DNA of 64,000 bases, taken from contig CM044311.1 of NCBI GenBank assembly GCA_024291935.2, forward strand, positions 20,793,001 to 20,857,000, read 5' to 3'. This DNA comes from Okapia johnstoni (Eukaryota; Chordata; Mammalia; Artiodactyla; Giraffidae). Within the stretch, counting starts at the first letter, position 1, and each line of letters starts with the position of its first letter. This document shows positions 36,738 to 48,542 of the stretch, piece after piece. Below the pieces are notes generated by a model that had not been told where the DNA came from, did not search any database, and saw only the letters and a list, made by a program, of their open reading frames with translations. The translations under genes were made by a program, and so were the position numbers.

Positions 36738-37576
36738 GCAATATTGCATAGGAACCTGGAGTGTTAGGTCCATGAATCAAGGCAAATTGGAAGTGGCCAA
36801 ACAGGAGATGGAAGAGTGAATGTCGACATTTTAAGAATCAGCAAACTAAGATGGACTGGAATGGGTAAATTTAACTAAGGTGACCATTATATCTACTACT
36901 GTGGGCAAGAATTCCTTAGAAGAAATGGAGTAGCCATCATAGTCAACAAAAGAATCCAAAATGCAATACTTGGATGTAATCTCAAAAATGACAGAATGAT
37001 CTATGGTCGTTTCCAAGCTAAACCATTCAATATCACGATAATTCAAGTCTATACCCTGACCAGTAATGCTGAAGAAACTGAAACTGAATGGTTCTATGAA
37101 GACCTACAAGACCTTTTAGAACTAACACTCCAAAAAGATGTCCTTTTCATTATAGGGGACTGGAATGCAAAACTAGGAAGTCAAGAAATACCTGGAGTAA
37201 CAGGCAAATTTGGCGTTTGAGTACAGAATGAAGCAGGGCAAAGGCTATTAGTCAAAAGAACGTACTGGTCATAGCAAACACCCTCTTTCAACAACACAAG
37301 AGAAAACTCTATACATGGACATAACCAGATGGTCAATACCAAAATCAGACTGGTTATATTCTCTGCAGCCAAAGATGGAAAAGTTCTATACAGTCAGTGA
37401 AAACAAGACGAGAACCTGACTGTGGCACAGACCATGAAGTCTGATAGACAGAGTGCCTGAAGAACTATGGACAGAGGTTCATGATATTGTACAGGAGGCA
37501 GGGATCAGGAAGATTCCATGGGGTCGCAAAGAGTTGGAGCCAACTGATTGACTGAACTGGACTGAACTGAACTGAG
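36738..37576 (+). mobile_element. BovB with internal deletions (5' part fused to 3' tail)
   Basis: Begins near the BovB 5' region (GCAATATTGCATAGGAACC), carries most of the endonuclease region (frame 36996-37220 includes FIIGDWNAKLGSQEIPG with the GDxN motif), loses about 150 bp near 37438, then at about 37510 jumps from the linker (ATTGTACAGGAGGCAGGGAT) straight to the last ~60 bp (CCATGGGGTCGCAAAGAG...TGAACTGAACTGAG). The whole reverse transcriptase is absent. The element thus keeps both ends of a BovB in 0.84 kb. Confidence 0.88.
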
Positions 37577-39805
37577 GCCAGATGGTTAAGCTCACTACAC
37601 TGTATTTCACTATGTTTTCTGTTTGTATTATGAAATAACTAATTATAAAATATGTATACAATAAATCACATGTGAGCTTCTTCATTACTTAGCATTTAAC
37701 AACTAATTGCAAATGTATTTGTTCTATACAAATTCAACTACCCATTCATTATTTTGATTCAGATTTTAGATATATCCTTTTTATCCATGGATATTTCTTT
37801 AAAATAAGGAGTTATAAGAATGTATTTTAACACAAAATTAAAGTATCATTATTCCATTAAGCACACCTAAGGTGACAAACTTATTTAAATAGATGGGATG
37901 TTAGAAGTAATGACATGATTTATCAGAACTGAAATTTTGAAATGTATTAAAGTTATCTTATCAACAATTTTGAGAAATTGTTAAAGGTAGCTTCCAGAGT
38001 TGGAATGAAAATGAGAAGAAACATGCAATATTCTAGCAAAAATTCAGGTCAGTTATTTAACTCTAGAATAGGGTTTATCAAATCAGGAGTTTGTGAGGCA
38101 TTATTAAGGAGTCTACAAGGTAAGATAATTGAAAATAAAACTATTACTGATTTCTATATTAATGCATGAGTGTTTGATAAATCTCATTAGAAATTTCATT
38201 GGGTGTGCTCCAGGCTTGCATCTCCGTGTCAGGGACATATTCATTTGATAGTGAAAGCTTTAGATGTGATAGCTGTAGCCATTAGTAACTGGCAGTTGTG
38301 GTATTACAAGGAGAAAATATTGATTCTTTCCTTCTGCAAGAACCTACTCCAACCTCACCTTGTAGGCTACTAACATGAGAAATACCTGAATATTAGTCAA
38401 AATTCCGCAAATAAATAGAACCAATAGGATTGTAAAAATTAATTAAGAAACAACTTAATTAAAATGGATTTGGGAGACTAAGGAAGAGATGAAGAAAGAG
38501 CCCTCACACCTTACAGTGATATCAGAGCCTACATGAAGAAGACTCATTCTTGCCTGCCAGATCTCAGCCAATGAAAAGTTTGAGAATGAAGTTAGATATC
38601 AGGAAATATCAAGTGTTATTGAAAAGTAGTAATAATAACTTGAACAAAATGGAATGGGATTTTGCATCTTTTTAAACATAAACTGAAACTGCTTTAAGAT
38701 TAAAAATGTTTTGAATTGCTGATAGTACATTCCATATGAGTTTTAATGTTATGCTACTTGATAAATTCTACATTTTTATATTTAAAAAAGAGAGAAGCCT
38801 GTATTTATAAAAACACTATTTCTGGAAACTAACACAAGACCTATACATGAAACTGAATGTGCCAGACAGCAAGAACATATTTTTTCACTGCTTTGTATAT
38901 ATGTATTTTAAGATGTATTTTCACTGATTTTGTTTTGCTTATGGTTTTGTTAGGTTTAATGTTCCACTCTGTAAAAGACACTTTCTTTAAAAAAGCAGTA
39001 ATTAACAACAATTAAATCAATTGTTCAAAGCCTACATTTCACATATTAAATATCACTGTAGCTTACCTTAGCTTTCAGAAATGTATTATATTTTTCTTTA
39101 GAAGTTTTCAAAATATGTGAAAAGGAAAGAAACAATCATTTAAATTTAAAAAGCAGATTTGAACTCTCTGTTTTTTCAATAAATGCTGGCTCAAAATTTT
39201 AATTATTTATGGTGATAAATGATTTTTTTAATTAAAATGTTGCCTTGGTTATTTTTTTTTCAGCTATTAAATTTAGGCTAAAATATCATTATAAATTATC
39301 TTAGCCTAGGTACACATTTCCTTTTGCACATTGTCTCAACTTTTCTTTTTTATACTTTTAAATTTACTATAGATTGCTTTCTCTTCTTATTGATTTTATA
39401 GTATTGTTTATTTTTAATTGAATCAAATATCTTCCCTTTTCTGTCATTCATACTCAAATACATATTTTCACTACATAGCAGAAAGATATCAAGTTTCCAC
39501 AAATTTAATCCCCTTTCCATGGCAGAGAGCCAAATTTGTGGAAGCAATTAAATGAAGACAACTTGGGGTATCTCCATCAAGTCTAGACTGTTTTTACCTG
39601 TTCTCTTATACTCTTTCTGGCATTAAACTGGTATTCCCAATATATGACCTTCTATTACAACTTTAAGTCATGAAAAGATAATGAGTCAGTTCTAATGAGA
39701 AATTGCTGATTCATAGCAGAAAACTGGAAACCACCAATGGTGAAGGAGGTGTCATGAGGAACCCCTGATTCAGATTTGCTTTATCTGTGTAAATATTAAT
39801 ATGTT
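37577..39805. other. AT-rich sequence, nothing recognised
   Basis: About 2.2 kb without a repeat or gene that I can name. Frames at 37978-38169 and 39350-39547 are short and motif-free. Confidence 0.55.
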
Positions 39806-40027
39806 GTGTACTGTGCTCAGTCACTTAGTTGTGTCAGACTCTTTTGTGACCCCATGGAGTGTAGCCCATCAGGCTCCTCTGTCCATGAGATTTTCTAGGC
39901 AAGAATACTAGAATGAGCTGCCATTTCCTCCTCCAGGGGATCTTCCTGACTCCAGGGATCTAAACTGTATTTCCTGTATTTCCTGCATTGGTAGGCAGAT
40001 TCTTTACCATTGAGTCACCTGGGAAGC
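39806..40027 (-). mobile_element. Bov-tA-type SINE, left arm of inverted pair
   Basis: Minus copy with tail at 39806 and head GCTTCCCAGGTGACTCAATG at 40027. A small internal duplication of TTTCCTGTA occurs near the B-box region. Confidence 0.9.
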
Positions 40028-40056
40028 AAATATTAATATAAGTTATAGGTGATAGG

Positions 40057-40272
40057 GCTTCCCAGGCAGCACTAGTGGTAAAAAACTCGCTGCCAATGCA
40101 GAAGACATAACAGATGTGGGTTCGATCCCTGGGTTGGGAAGATCCCCTGAAGGAGAGCATGGCAACTTACACTAGCATCCTTGCCTGGAGAATTCCATGG
40201 ACAGAGAAGCCTGGCGGGCTAGAGTCTATGGGGTTGCAAAGAGTCAGATATAACCGAAGCGACTTATACAAC
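40057..40272 (+). mobile_element. Bov-tA-type SINE, right arm of inverted pair
   Basis: Head GGGCTTCCCAGGCAGCACTA, intact GGGTTCGATCCC B box, and body through GCAAAGAGTCAGATATAACC. Only about 30 bp separates its head from the head of the minus-strand copy, so transcripts across both would fold into a long hairpin. Confidence 0.9.
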
Positions 40273-41094
40273 TTAACAGGCACATACACAAAGGTGATAC
40301 AAGTAAATGTAAATTTAATACGATGGGAAATGTAAGCCGTTAAATTCCTATTAATTGGAAACTTGAGAAACACCCTCCATGTGGAGTGCTATTGATATAG
40401 CTATTGGAATACCATCAAAGAAGAATGGTTGTAGTGAGAGGTATGTAAGTGTATCTTGTGACCTTTCAGTTATTTCCCATGGAGCTGAAATGTTTCCCAT
40501 CTTGGCCCAAAGCAGCGAAAGTGTTTCTAAATAGAGCAATGCCATTGTGTACTATGCACATCTCAAGTTTTTGATTACAGTACTTTTATATCAAAAATTT
40601 AAAAAGTGTTTTCCTCTTAAGAACTAGGTTAAGAGAAAGCCTTTATTATTCCAAGGCATTCTGTTTAGTAGTTATCATGCTTGAACCCAACTTCCCTAAA
40701 AACATTGTGGATCAAAATTGAAAGATAAAAGCTCTCTACTTTTCTTATGTAAGTTCTTGCCTTATGATTCCAAACCTGCGGTTTTCATGATATTCTTTAA
40801 GTACTTTTTCTTCATTATTTCAAAATGATTTTTTTTTCCAAAAGGAGAAGTTTCAATTTGGTACCTGTGAGTTTTCTCTATCACTTTTGTCCTTGCACTA
40901 TATCTAAATGAAATTTCCCTCAAATTTGTGATACAGATGGATACATTCCATGTTTTAGTATTAATCAAAATAACCTCAGATTTTTATTTTCCTTTAAAAA
41001 AATTCTATTTCAGAAAACCCATTTGAGATTCTAAAAAGATTTTAAAAAATGCTTTGGTTTGAAGTCCTTTTATGCAGATTATTAAGATGCAACT
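40273..41094. other. AT-rich sequence, nothing recognised
   Basis: No gene or repeat recognised. Confidence 0.55.
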
Positions 41095-41312
41095 TGGGTT
41101 TCCTTGTGGGCTCAGTGGTACAGAATCTGCCTGCCAATGCAGGAGACACTGATTTGATCCCTGGATCAGGAAGATCCTTTGGAGGAGGAAATGGCAACCC
41201 ACTCCAGTATTCTTGCCTGGAGAATCCCATAGACAGAGGAGCCTGACAGGCTACAATCCATAGGGTTGCAAATCATCAGACACGATTGATGTAACTTAGC
41301 ATGCGCACATAC
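41095..41312 (+). mobile_element. Bov-tA-type SINE
   Basis: TTGGGTTTCCTTGTGGGCTC head, ATTTGATCCCTGG B-box block, well-kept CACTCCAGTATTCTTGCCTG body, ending near TGTAACTTAGCATGCGCACA. Confidence 0.92.
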
Positions 41313-41637
41313 AGATGTAACTTAAAGGAAGAAACAAGTAGTTCTAGGGGTGAATTATAATTCATAGAAAATAAAAGGCTAAATATAAATTATGATATTA
41401 AATTATTATGACTTTTCAGATACCTGGACATCTCAGCTTATATTTTCTTAGTCATATTTTATTTTTGCTTGTTTTTTAAAGTATCTATTTGTGACAATAG
41501 AAAAACTAATGTTGCCCATTAATTTATATTGTTTTATTCTTTTATGTCTCCTGGTTTAGACTCAATAGATCTTTATTATTTAGTGCTGGACACACTAAAT
41601 ACTTCCTCCCACAGTATGTACATCTATAAGCATTTCA

Positions 41638-41748
41638 TTGACTCAATGGACGTGAATTTGAGTAAGCTCTGGGAGCCTGGTGTGCTTCAGTCCATGGAGT
41701 CGCAAAGAGTTGGACATGACTGAGGGACTGAACTGAACTGAACTGATT
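41638..41748 (+). mobile_element. Very short BovB tail (111 bp) with TSD
   Basis: TTGACTCAATGGACGTGAAT to the ACTGAACTGAACTG tail, with about 20 bp missing inside (GGGAGCCTGGTG joins what are normally separated blocks). The 9-bp repeats AGCATTTCA at 41629-41637 and 41749-41757 flank it exactly. Confidence 0.92.
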
Positions 41749-41757
41749 AGCATTTCA

Positions 41758-43463
41758 AATAAAGCCTTCACCTTCTGTAAACTCTGTGATCAATATCAGG
41801 AACTTTTGTGTAATTTAATTTAGAGATTGGAAAGATTTATTTTTTTCTTCCTTTTAAAAATAACTAGAACTTTACAACCACATAATATTTTCATTTCAGA
41901 AATGATCTCTGTTATTTTCAATTTTAATTTTTGCATGGCCTGGTCCAACATAACCATAATGACTTAGGTTAGGTCATGCAATAGGCCTGTTGTCCTAGTG
42001 CTTTTGACCCAAAAGAGCAAAAAGGAAATGAAGAATATAAATACAGATGTATATATCACACTACGGAAGGAGAGTAATGAAGACTATTCTGCTTTTCTCA
42101 AACTATATGCTAATTCAGTACATATAGCTGGCTCATTTTAAAAAATGGACTTAGAATTACTCTTTCAGGTATTTTAAAGTAATTTTAAGTAATTATAACA
42201 CTGACTTGTGATAGTAGCACCAATAATGACCAAGTACATATATTTTGTTCGCTAAAACTATGATTGAAATCTATGAAAATTCACAAGAGAATGCTATATT
42301 TCACACTATAAAACACCACACACACACAACAGAGTCCAGTTAGAGCATCAGTTTGGGTCTAGAAGGGAAGAGAATCAGAAAGGATCAAATTAGGGGCAGA
42401 AGCCAGGACACTAGTGTCCCTTGTATCAGGAGGGTTTATTTGAAGGAAGCTTTATTTAGGTCCAGGTAGGTATTCAGATTAAAGTTCAGCAGCTTATGTT
42501 CTCCACTCAGTAAACATGAGTGCTGAGCTGATATATTCTTTGCTACATTGAACTTATACAATTTTTCTAAGTGCACTACAGTTTTCCATTTGCCATAAAA
42601 ATGATAGGATGGAGGGACTGCTTTTATTTGTTAATTTCCACACAATATTGAAGAGAGAAAAGTAGAAAAAATTGGCACAGACTTCATGAATACGCAACTG
42701 AGAATAAGAGCTTATATCTTATGATAAAAAAACATAAAATAATAGATATAAAAACATTAGATATTCCCCTTAGAACTGAGTTAATTTACATAAGAAGAGT
42801 CAGATGTATATATATTACATACATACACACATATACAACCTGACTGATACGAGTGTGTAAATATACATATAGATACATACACATGACCTTTCTTGTATAA
42901 GTTAACTCTGTTCTGGGGATATATATATTCTTTAGGTTCATTCTGATAAAAAGAAACTGGTTCATTTGAACAAACTTCATTGAAAAAATAATGGTTGAAA
43001 AATAGTTTGTGTTTCATCTGACTTATAGATATATTTAATTATCTTATTTTTGGAGTTCAAAACTAGATATCATTGATCAAAGATAATGGTTCCAAATAAA
43101 AAATGCTACAATTCAGAATAAGAAGATGGTAGAACTGTCAGACTGATGTGACTAAGATGTAAGTATCTTTCTGTTTTCATATAAACCTCTTTCTGTTTTC
43201 TACTTTCCTCAGGAGATGAGTTTGGAGTGACTAAAGTCATACCATTTTAGAAAGACTGAATCAAAACCAGTTTGACCATTCCTAAGATATGAAATCACAT
43301 TTTTTCACTGATAACATTGACAAAAATACTGGACAAAAATGTATAAATGCTTATTAAGTAAGAATTTGTATTGAGGTAAGAACCTTGCTTGCCTTTCCAG
43401 ATTTCTTCAATTTCAAGTTTTTCATCTCATCAGTATACTTCCATTTCCTCCATGCTTCCCCAC
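41758..43463. other. AT-rich sequence, nothing recognised
   Basis: About 1.7 kb. A CA run sits near 42308-42328 and TA/CA runs near 42805-42890. No gene recognised. Confidence 0.55.
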
Positions 43464-43481
43464 ACGTGTGTGTGTGTGTGC
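43464..43481. repeat. GT microsatellite at a SINE tail
   Basis: CGTGTGTGTGTGTGTGC directly abuts the 3' end of the minus-strand SINE, a usual site of microsatellite birth. Confidence 0.85.
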
Positions 43482-43697
43482 GCTAGGTCTCTTCAGTCAT
43501 GTCTGACCCTGTGCGACCCTACAGACTGTAGCCTCCCAGGCTGCTCCATCCAGGGGATTTCCCTGGCAAGAATACTGGAGTGGGTTGCCATGCCCTTCTC
43601 CAGGGGATCTTCCTGACCCAGGGATTGAAATTTTGTCTCTTACATCTCCTGTATTGGCAGATGGGTTTTTCACCACTAGCGCCACCTGGGAAGCCCC
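43482..43697 (-). mobile_element. Bov-tA-type SINE
   Basis: Minus copy with head GGGCTTCCCAGGTGGCGCTA at the 43697 end and body with ACTGGAGTGGGTTGCCATGC on plus. Confidence 0.92.
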
Positions 43698-45245
43698 TGT
43701 TCAGATTTAAATAAAACATCATGCAAGGTGACTTAAGATGGTCACATAGGAAGGTCTGTGGTGACTCATTCCTGTTCCTCCTGTCTCCTCCTCCAGCAGG
43801 GTGGCAAATAAATACTTCTATAGCAATGGCAGGAGAACAAATGGAGATATGCAAACACTAAGGTGGTTTGTTGACTGAGACATGATCTCTGCATTTATCA
43901 CACCTCATAACAACTTGTCAAAACAAGTCACATGGCTAAACTAAAAATCAAGGATAGAAAGATAGACTACTTTCTATCAGGATGAACTTCCAGGTCAAAA
44001 GACAAAGTGTTGAAACTGTGAGGAATGAAAGCTATAGGCCTGAAATGTAATCTATTAAATTTATCTTAACCTTGTAGATCTAAAAGAGTAATGAATTAGC
44101 ACTGGTAGTAGTCCTCGGGTGTCTGACCATATGTTGTTGGTTCTCTTAACAATGACATATTTATAGTAAATATCCCCTTGGCTATATTCTTTCCTGCTAA
44201 ATCTATTTGATTATAGTACCTCTTTCCCCAAAGAGCACACACTGATGTGTGATAATATATCACTCTTAGACGTAATCTGTTGGCCTAGGTTTTTAATCGT
44301 AGTTAATTTTCTATCTACTCTTTACCAGAGCTACACATGATTAACAACCCCAGAGTTTATTCAGTATAATTTCTTCCTTAGGTTTAAGTTCTTTGCTATT
44401 AAGAAGTTCATGGCTGCATATATGTATAACATATTGCCCAGTTTAAAACATTGATGATATTTTAATTCGGGAATTCTGTCCAATAATTCAGCTCACTGTA
44501 TGTGAAGGTGTTAACTCACCTTCTTCATATTACATTATGAGAATTGGATCTTAGGAAACTAGTGCATAAATGCTGATATTCTGGTTATAGTAAAATCTGA
44601 TAATAATAAACTGTCCTTTGATCGAGGGGTCTTTTGTCTTCCATTATCTTTCAAGAAATTTCAAAAAAGATAACTAATTAGCTTTCAGGTAGAGTAAAAT
44701 CCTGAACTTTCAAAATTCTTAAAAAGAGCTGTATATAATATATATATATAAACATTTGTGTATATATATATATATATTCACACACACACATATAATCAAC
44801 TAAATAATAAATCATTTATCTTGGATACAGACCATGATCAAAGTAACACAGAGAATGTGGTAATTCTTTAGAACATTTCCAATGAATTTAAAAATAATGT
44901 CTATAAAACATAGATATATTTCATAAAAAATTTTAACATTTATAAGACAGGCAAAATGAGAAATTGACACACTGCATGATTATATTACAAGTTCAACATC
45001 ATTCCATATTCAGTTTTTTCTTTTGCAAAGCAATAATATCAATAAATATTTCATGGTTTATTAATTGATCTCCTTCCCCAAAGTGATCAGGATAGTTTTT
45101 CACATATATATACTAAAGGGGGGCTTTAATGAGTAAGCATTTTATAGTTTTAAGAAGATGGATCCAGAAGCCAGACGGCCTAGTGGTCCATCTTTGTAAT
45201 GTAGTACACTGCTTCATAAGAAAATTATTCACTTACATCTAATAG

Positions 45246-45248
<3 letters not shown>
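43698..45248. other. AT-rich sequence, nothing recognised
   Basis: About 1.5 kb. Apart from the TA/CA microsatellite listed separately, no gene or repeat family was recognised. Confidence 0.5.
44728..44793. repeat. Compound TA/CA microsatellite
   Basis: Two TA runs separated by AAACATTTGTG, then a CA run. Confidence 0.9.
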
Positions 45249-45288
<40 letters not shown>

Positions 45289-45292
45289 ATAT
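45249..45292. repeat. (AT)n microsatellite
   Basis: About 16 AT units followed by GTATGTATATATG, next to the 3' tail of the neighbouring SINE. Confidence 0.95.
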
Positions 45293-45298
45293 GAACAT

Positions 45299-45484
45299 GA
45301 GAGTTCCTAAGTTGGGTCCAACTTTTTTTCTCCCCAAGGACTATACAGTCCATGGAATTCTCTAGGCCAGAATACTAGAGTGGGTAGCCTTTCCCTTCTC
45401 CAGGGGCCCTTCTCAACCCAGGGATCTAACGCAGGTCTCCTGCACTGCAGGCGGATTCTTTACCAACTGAGATATCAGGGAAGC
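45299..45484 (-). mobile_element. Bov-tA-type SINE, diverged
   Basis: Minus copy with head AGCTTCCCTGATATCTCAGT at 45484; its tail half is eroded and contains a T run (45323-45329). Confidence 0.85.
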
Positions 45485-45591
45485 TGATATAAATGTCAGA
45501 GACATATATCAATATGTGTATATATGTCTTTGACATTTTTGTTTTTCTATATAGAGCTATTCATATATTGCACTCATTTTTAATTAGCAAT

Positions 45592-45656
45592 AATAAAGTT
45601 AAGTATGACAACTTAACTTAATCTTGTCTTAATAACAAGATTAAGACAGCTTTATT
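45592..45656. repeat. Multi-stem palindrome
   Basis: Outer arms AATAAAG (45592-45598) and CTTTATT (45650-45656) enclose two hairpins: AGTTAAGT, loop ATGACA, ACTTAACT (45597-45618), and CTTAATCTTGT, loop CTTAATA, ACAAGATTAAG (45617-45645). Inner stems are perfect. Bases at stem edges are shared, so not all pairings can form at once. Confidence 0.9.
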
Positions 45657-46162
45657 CTGAAATATCTAACTTCTTATGTATGGATGGCCAAAGCATGATG
45701 TTGAAGGTTACAGGAGAATACAGAAGTTCTGAATCGCTTTGAAGCTTTCATAAGCCAGTGTTTATAATGACCAACAGACTTCACAAAACCTTTTACTCAC
45801 AAGGGGAAAAATAACACTGATTGGATTAGAAGTGGAAAGACTAATGCCTTTTTGTCCTTAAGGATTAGAAGAAAAATGGTTCTCTCAGCTCTGCAAGGAA
45901 GCACAACAAGCAATCCAAAAGCATTATTTGTGTGAGGCAGTTGGCAGAATCTGTTTCATTTGTCACTGTAAGTAGTGTCTGAGGCATGGAAAATTTGAGT
46001 AATCGTTCAGCCCCAGGTTCAGTGTCAACATATTCAGAGCACTACCTTAGGTTTAAAGGTGATTCACATTCTCAGAAACACTCATCAGCATCATCAACCC
46101 CAAACTATATCTTAACTTGTAGTGCCTTTGTAAAGGAATATAAGAGATTACTCTGACCGGAT

Positions 46163-46168
<6 letters not shown>
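45657..46168. other. Unassigned sequence
   Basis: About 0.5 kb of less AT-biased sequence with no gene or repeat recognised. Confidence 0.5.
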
Positions 46169-46224
<56 letters not shown>

Positions 46225-46227
46225 TAC
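46169..46227. repeat. (TA)n(CA)n microsatellite
   Basis: About 13 TA units followed by about 16 CA units with one AA interruption. Confidence 0.95.
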
Positions 46228-46306
46228 AAACATCCGTATGTGTGTATTTGTATACAATATATACATAATTTTTTTCCATGTGATAGTTATTAAATATTTT
46301 TAGTGA

Positions 46307-47329
46307 ATGGTTAAACAATATCTACCTCTGAGGGTGTTTCCTTTTTTGTATACTTATCAAGCTGGCTTTAGAAAAGGCAGAGGAACCAGAGATCAAATTG
46401 CCAATATCTGCTGCATCATCGAAAAAGCAAGAGAGTTCCAGAAAAACATCTATTTCTGCTTTATTGACTATGCCAAAGCCTTTGACTGTGTGGATCACAA
46501 TAAACTGTGGAAAATTCTGAAAGAGATGGGAATACCAGACCATCTAACCTGTCTCTTGAGAAACCTGTATGCAGGTCAGGAAGCAACAGATAGAACTGGA
46601 CATGGAACAACAGACTGGTTCCAAATAGGAAAAGGAGTACATCAAGGCTGTATATTGTCACCCTGCTTATTTAACTTATATGCAGAGTACATCATGAGAA
46701 ATGCTGGGGTGGAAGAAACACGAGCTGGAATCAAGTTGGCTGGGAGAAATATCAATAACCTCAGATATGCAGATGACACCACCCTTATGGCAGAAAGTGA
46801 AGCAGAACTAAAGAGCCTCTTGATGAAGGTGAAAGAGGAGAGTGAAAATGTTGGCTTAAAGCTCAACATTCAGAAAACTAAGATGATGGCATCTGGTCCC
46901 ATCACTTCATGGGAAATAGATGGGGAAACAGTGGAAACAGTGTCAGACTTTATTTTTTGGGGCTCCAAAATCACTGCTGATGGTGATTGCAGCCATGAAA
47001 TTAAAAGATGCTTACTCCTTGGAAGGAAGATTATGGCCAACCTAGATAGCATATTTAAAAGTAGAGACATTACTTTGCCAACAAAAGTCTGTCTAGTCAA
47101 GGCTATGGTTTTTCCAGTGGTCACATATGGATGTGAGAGTTGGACAGTGAAGAAAGCTGAGCGCCGAAGAATTGCTGCTTTTGAACTGTGGTGTTGGAGA
47201 AGACTCTTGAGAGTCCCTTGGACTGCAAGGAGATCCAACCAGTCCATCCTAAAGGAGATCAATCCTGGGTGTTCACTGGAAGGACTGATGTTGAAGCTGA
47301 AACTCCAATACTTTGGCCAACTCATGTGA
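46307..47329 (+). pseudogene. BovB reverse transcriptase frame, 340 codons, truncated
   Basis: Open frame covering the RT of the BovB fragment. Residues 1-17 come from flanking DNA; BovB begins near QAGFRKGRGTRDQ (18-30). Motif A is FIDYAKAFD (52-60, first Asp catalytic), the motif B region is QGCILSP (113-119), and motif C is YADD (154-157). The downstream frame ends early at a TGA (47327-47329) where the family has CGA, a CpG-to-TpG change; the same frame resumes in a second segment (47342-47524) with [18 protein letters not shown]. With no endonuclease domain, no promoter and a stop before the C-terminal part, it cannot support its own retrotransposition. It shows the order of an RTE-type RT. 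Confidence 0.9.
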
Positions 47330-47546
47330 AGAGCTGCCTCATTGGAAAAGACCCTATTGCTGGGTAGGATTGGGGGCAGGAGGAGAAGGGGACGACAGAG
47401 GATGAGATGGTTGGATGGCATCACTGACTCGATAGGCATGGGTTTGGGTAGACTCCGGGAGTTGGTGATGGACAGAGAGGCCTGGCGTGCTGCAATTCAT
47501 GGGGTCACAAAGAGTCGGACATGACTGAGCCACTGAACTGAACTGA
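46353..47546 (+). mobile_element. BovB LINE: RT domain to 3' end
   Basis: 5'-truncated BovB that starts in CAAGCTGGCTTTAGAAAAGG and runs through the reverse transcriptase to the terminal CCACTGAACTGAACTGA. This is the most intact coding stretch of BovB in the window. The tail has the usual short TGAAC repeats; no clear TSD was found. Confidence 0.95.
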
Positions 47547-48335
47547 TATGTTAATCTCAAACATGATTGAGACTCTACTGTATGAAAAAGTTGTTCCACT
47601 TTGAGATAAATCTGGTGTCTCAAGAGCTATTTTCCTTCAAAAGGGGGAAAAAAAAATGGCTCACGTCAACCACAGATTATCTGAAGTCTTTGAAGTGCAA
47701 CAACTACTGGAAAGGAGAACCCATTACAGTATAGAAAACAGACATTGGCAATCTATACATGGTGTCTCCAGTTCCCTATGTTTACAAGGTGATAGCTTAT
47801 AGAAACAAAGTATGTTTCAAGTCACCAACCATAAAATTTCATAATGGTTAAAAAAATAACTATGCGATTCTTTGTTCACTTTTGGAGTATCAGCATCTAA
47901 AACCTAACATAAAGCAAGGGTAACATTGACCTGAATGTGGATAATGGCTACCTATGTTACGTATCAATAAAATGACTTCATCATTTTACTATTTTTAAAT
48001 GAAATAGTTTTCTTTATATAAACAATAGGCGAAATGTAGAAAGTTCATTTTCAGAAAGCAACTTTATACGGGATTATTTACGTGGCTGATTGTTGGCCCT
48101 AGGCCTATAGAATCTCGGCTGTGGTTGAAAGAATTCTGATTGTCTCTGATCCCTACCCTTGCTGTACAGGTCCTGTGACCCTAACTTTCCTTGAGTCACA
48201 GGTGGGACAGGTCACTATGGAAGACTATTTGCTCCTCTAATTAGGCTGCATTATATGGCAAAGGTGATGAAGTGGTTCTTATTTTTTTCGTTACAACTAC
48301 CGATGTTCCAATTCTCTGATATCAATTGGAAGTAT
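47547..48335. other. Unassigned sequence
   Basis: About 0.8 kb without a recognised gene or repeat; composition somewhat less AT-rich around 48080-48240. Confidence 0.55.
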
Positions 48336-48347
48336 AAAAATTCAATT

Positions 48348-48542
48348 ATCATATGTGAAACAAATCGCCAGTCCAGGTTCAATGCATGATACAGGGTGCT
48401 CGGGGCTGGTGCACTGGGATGACCCAGAGGGATGGGATGGGGAGGGAGGTGGAAGGGAGGTTCTGGAAGGGAAAAACATGTACACCCATGGTGGATTCAT
48501 ATCAATGTATAGCAAAACAAATACAATATTGTAAAGTTAAAA
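48348..48542 (+). mobile_element. Bovid L1 3' tail (about 195 bp) with TSD
   Basis: ATCGCCAGTCCAGGTTCAAT, GGTGCTCGGGGCTGGTGCAC, ACCCATGGTGGATTCAT and CAATATTGTAAAGTTAAAAA are the end of the recent bovid L1. The 12-bp repeats AAAAATTCAATT at 48336-48347 and 48543-48554 bound it. Severe 5' truncation. Confidence 0.93.

Noticed and set aside
46870..47439. 189-codon minus-strand frame
   Set aside because: It is the antisense shadow of the BovB reverse-transcriptase region and recurs wherever BovB 3' ends occur.
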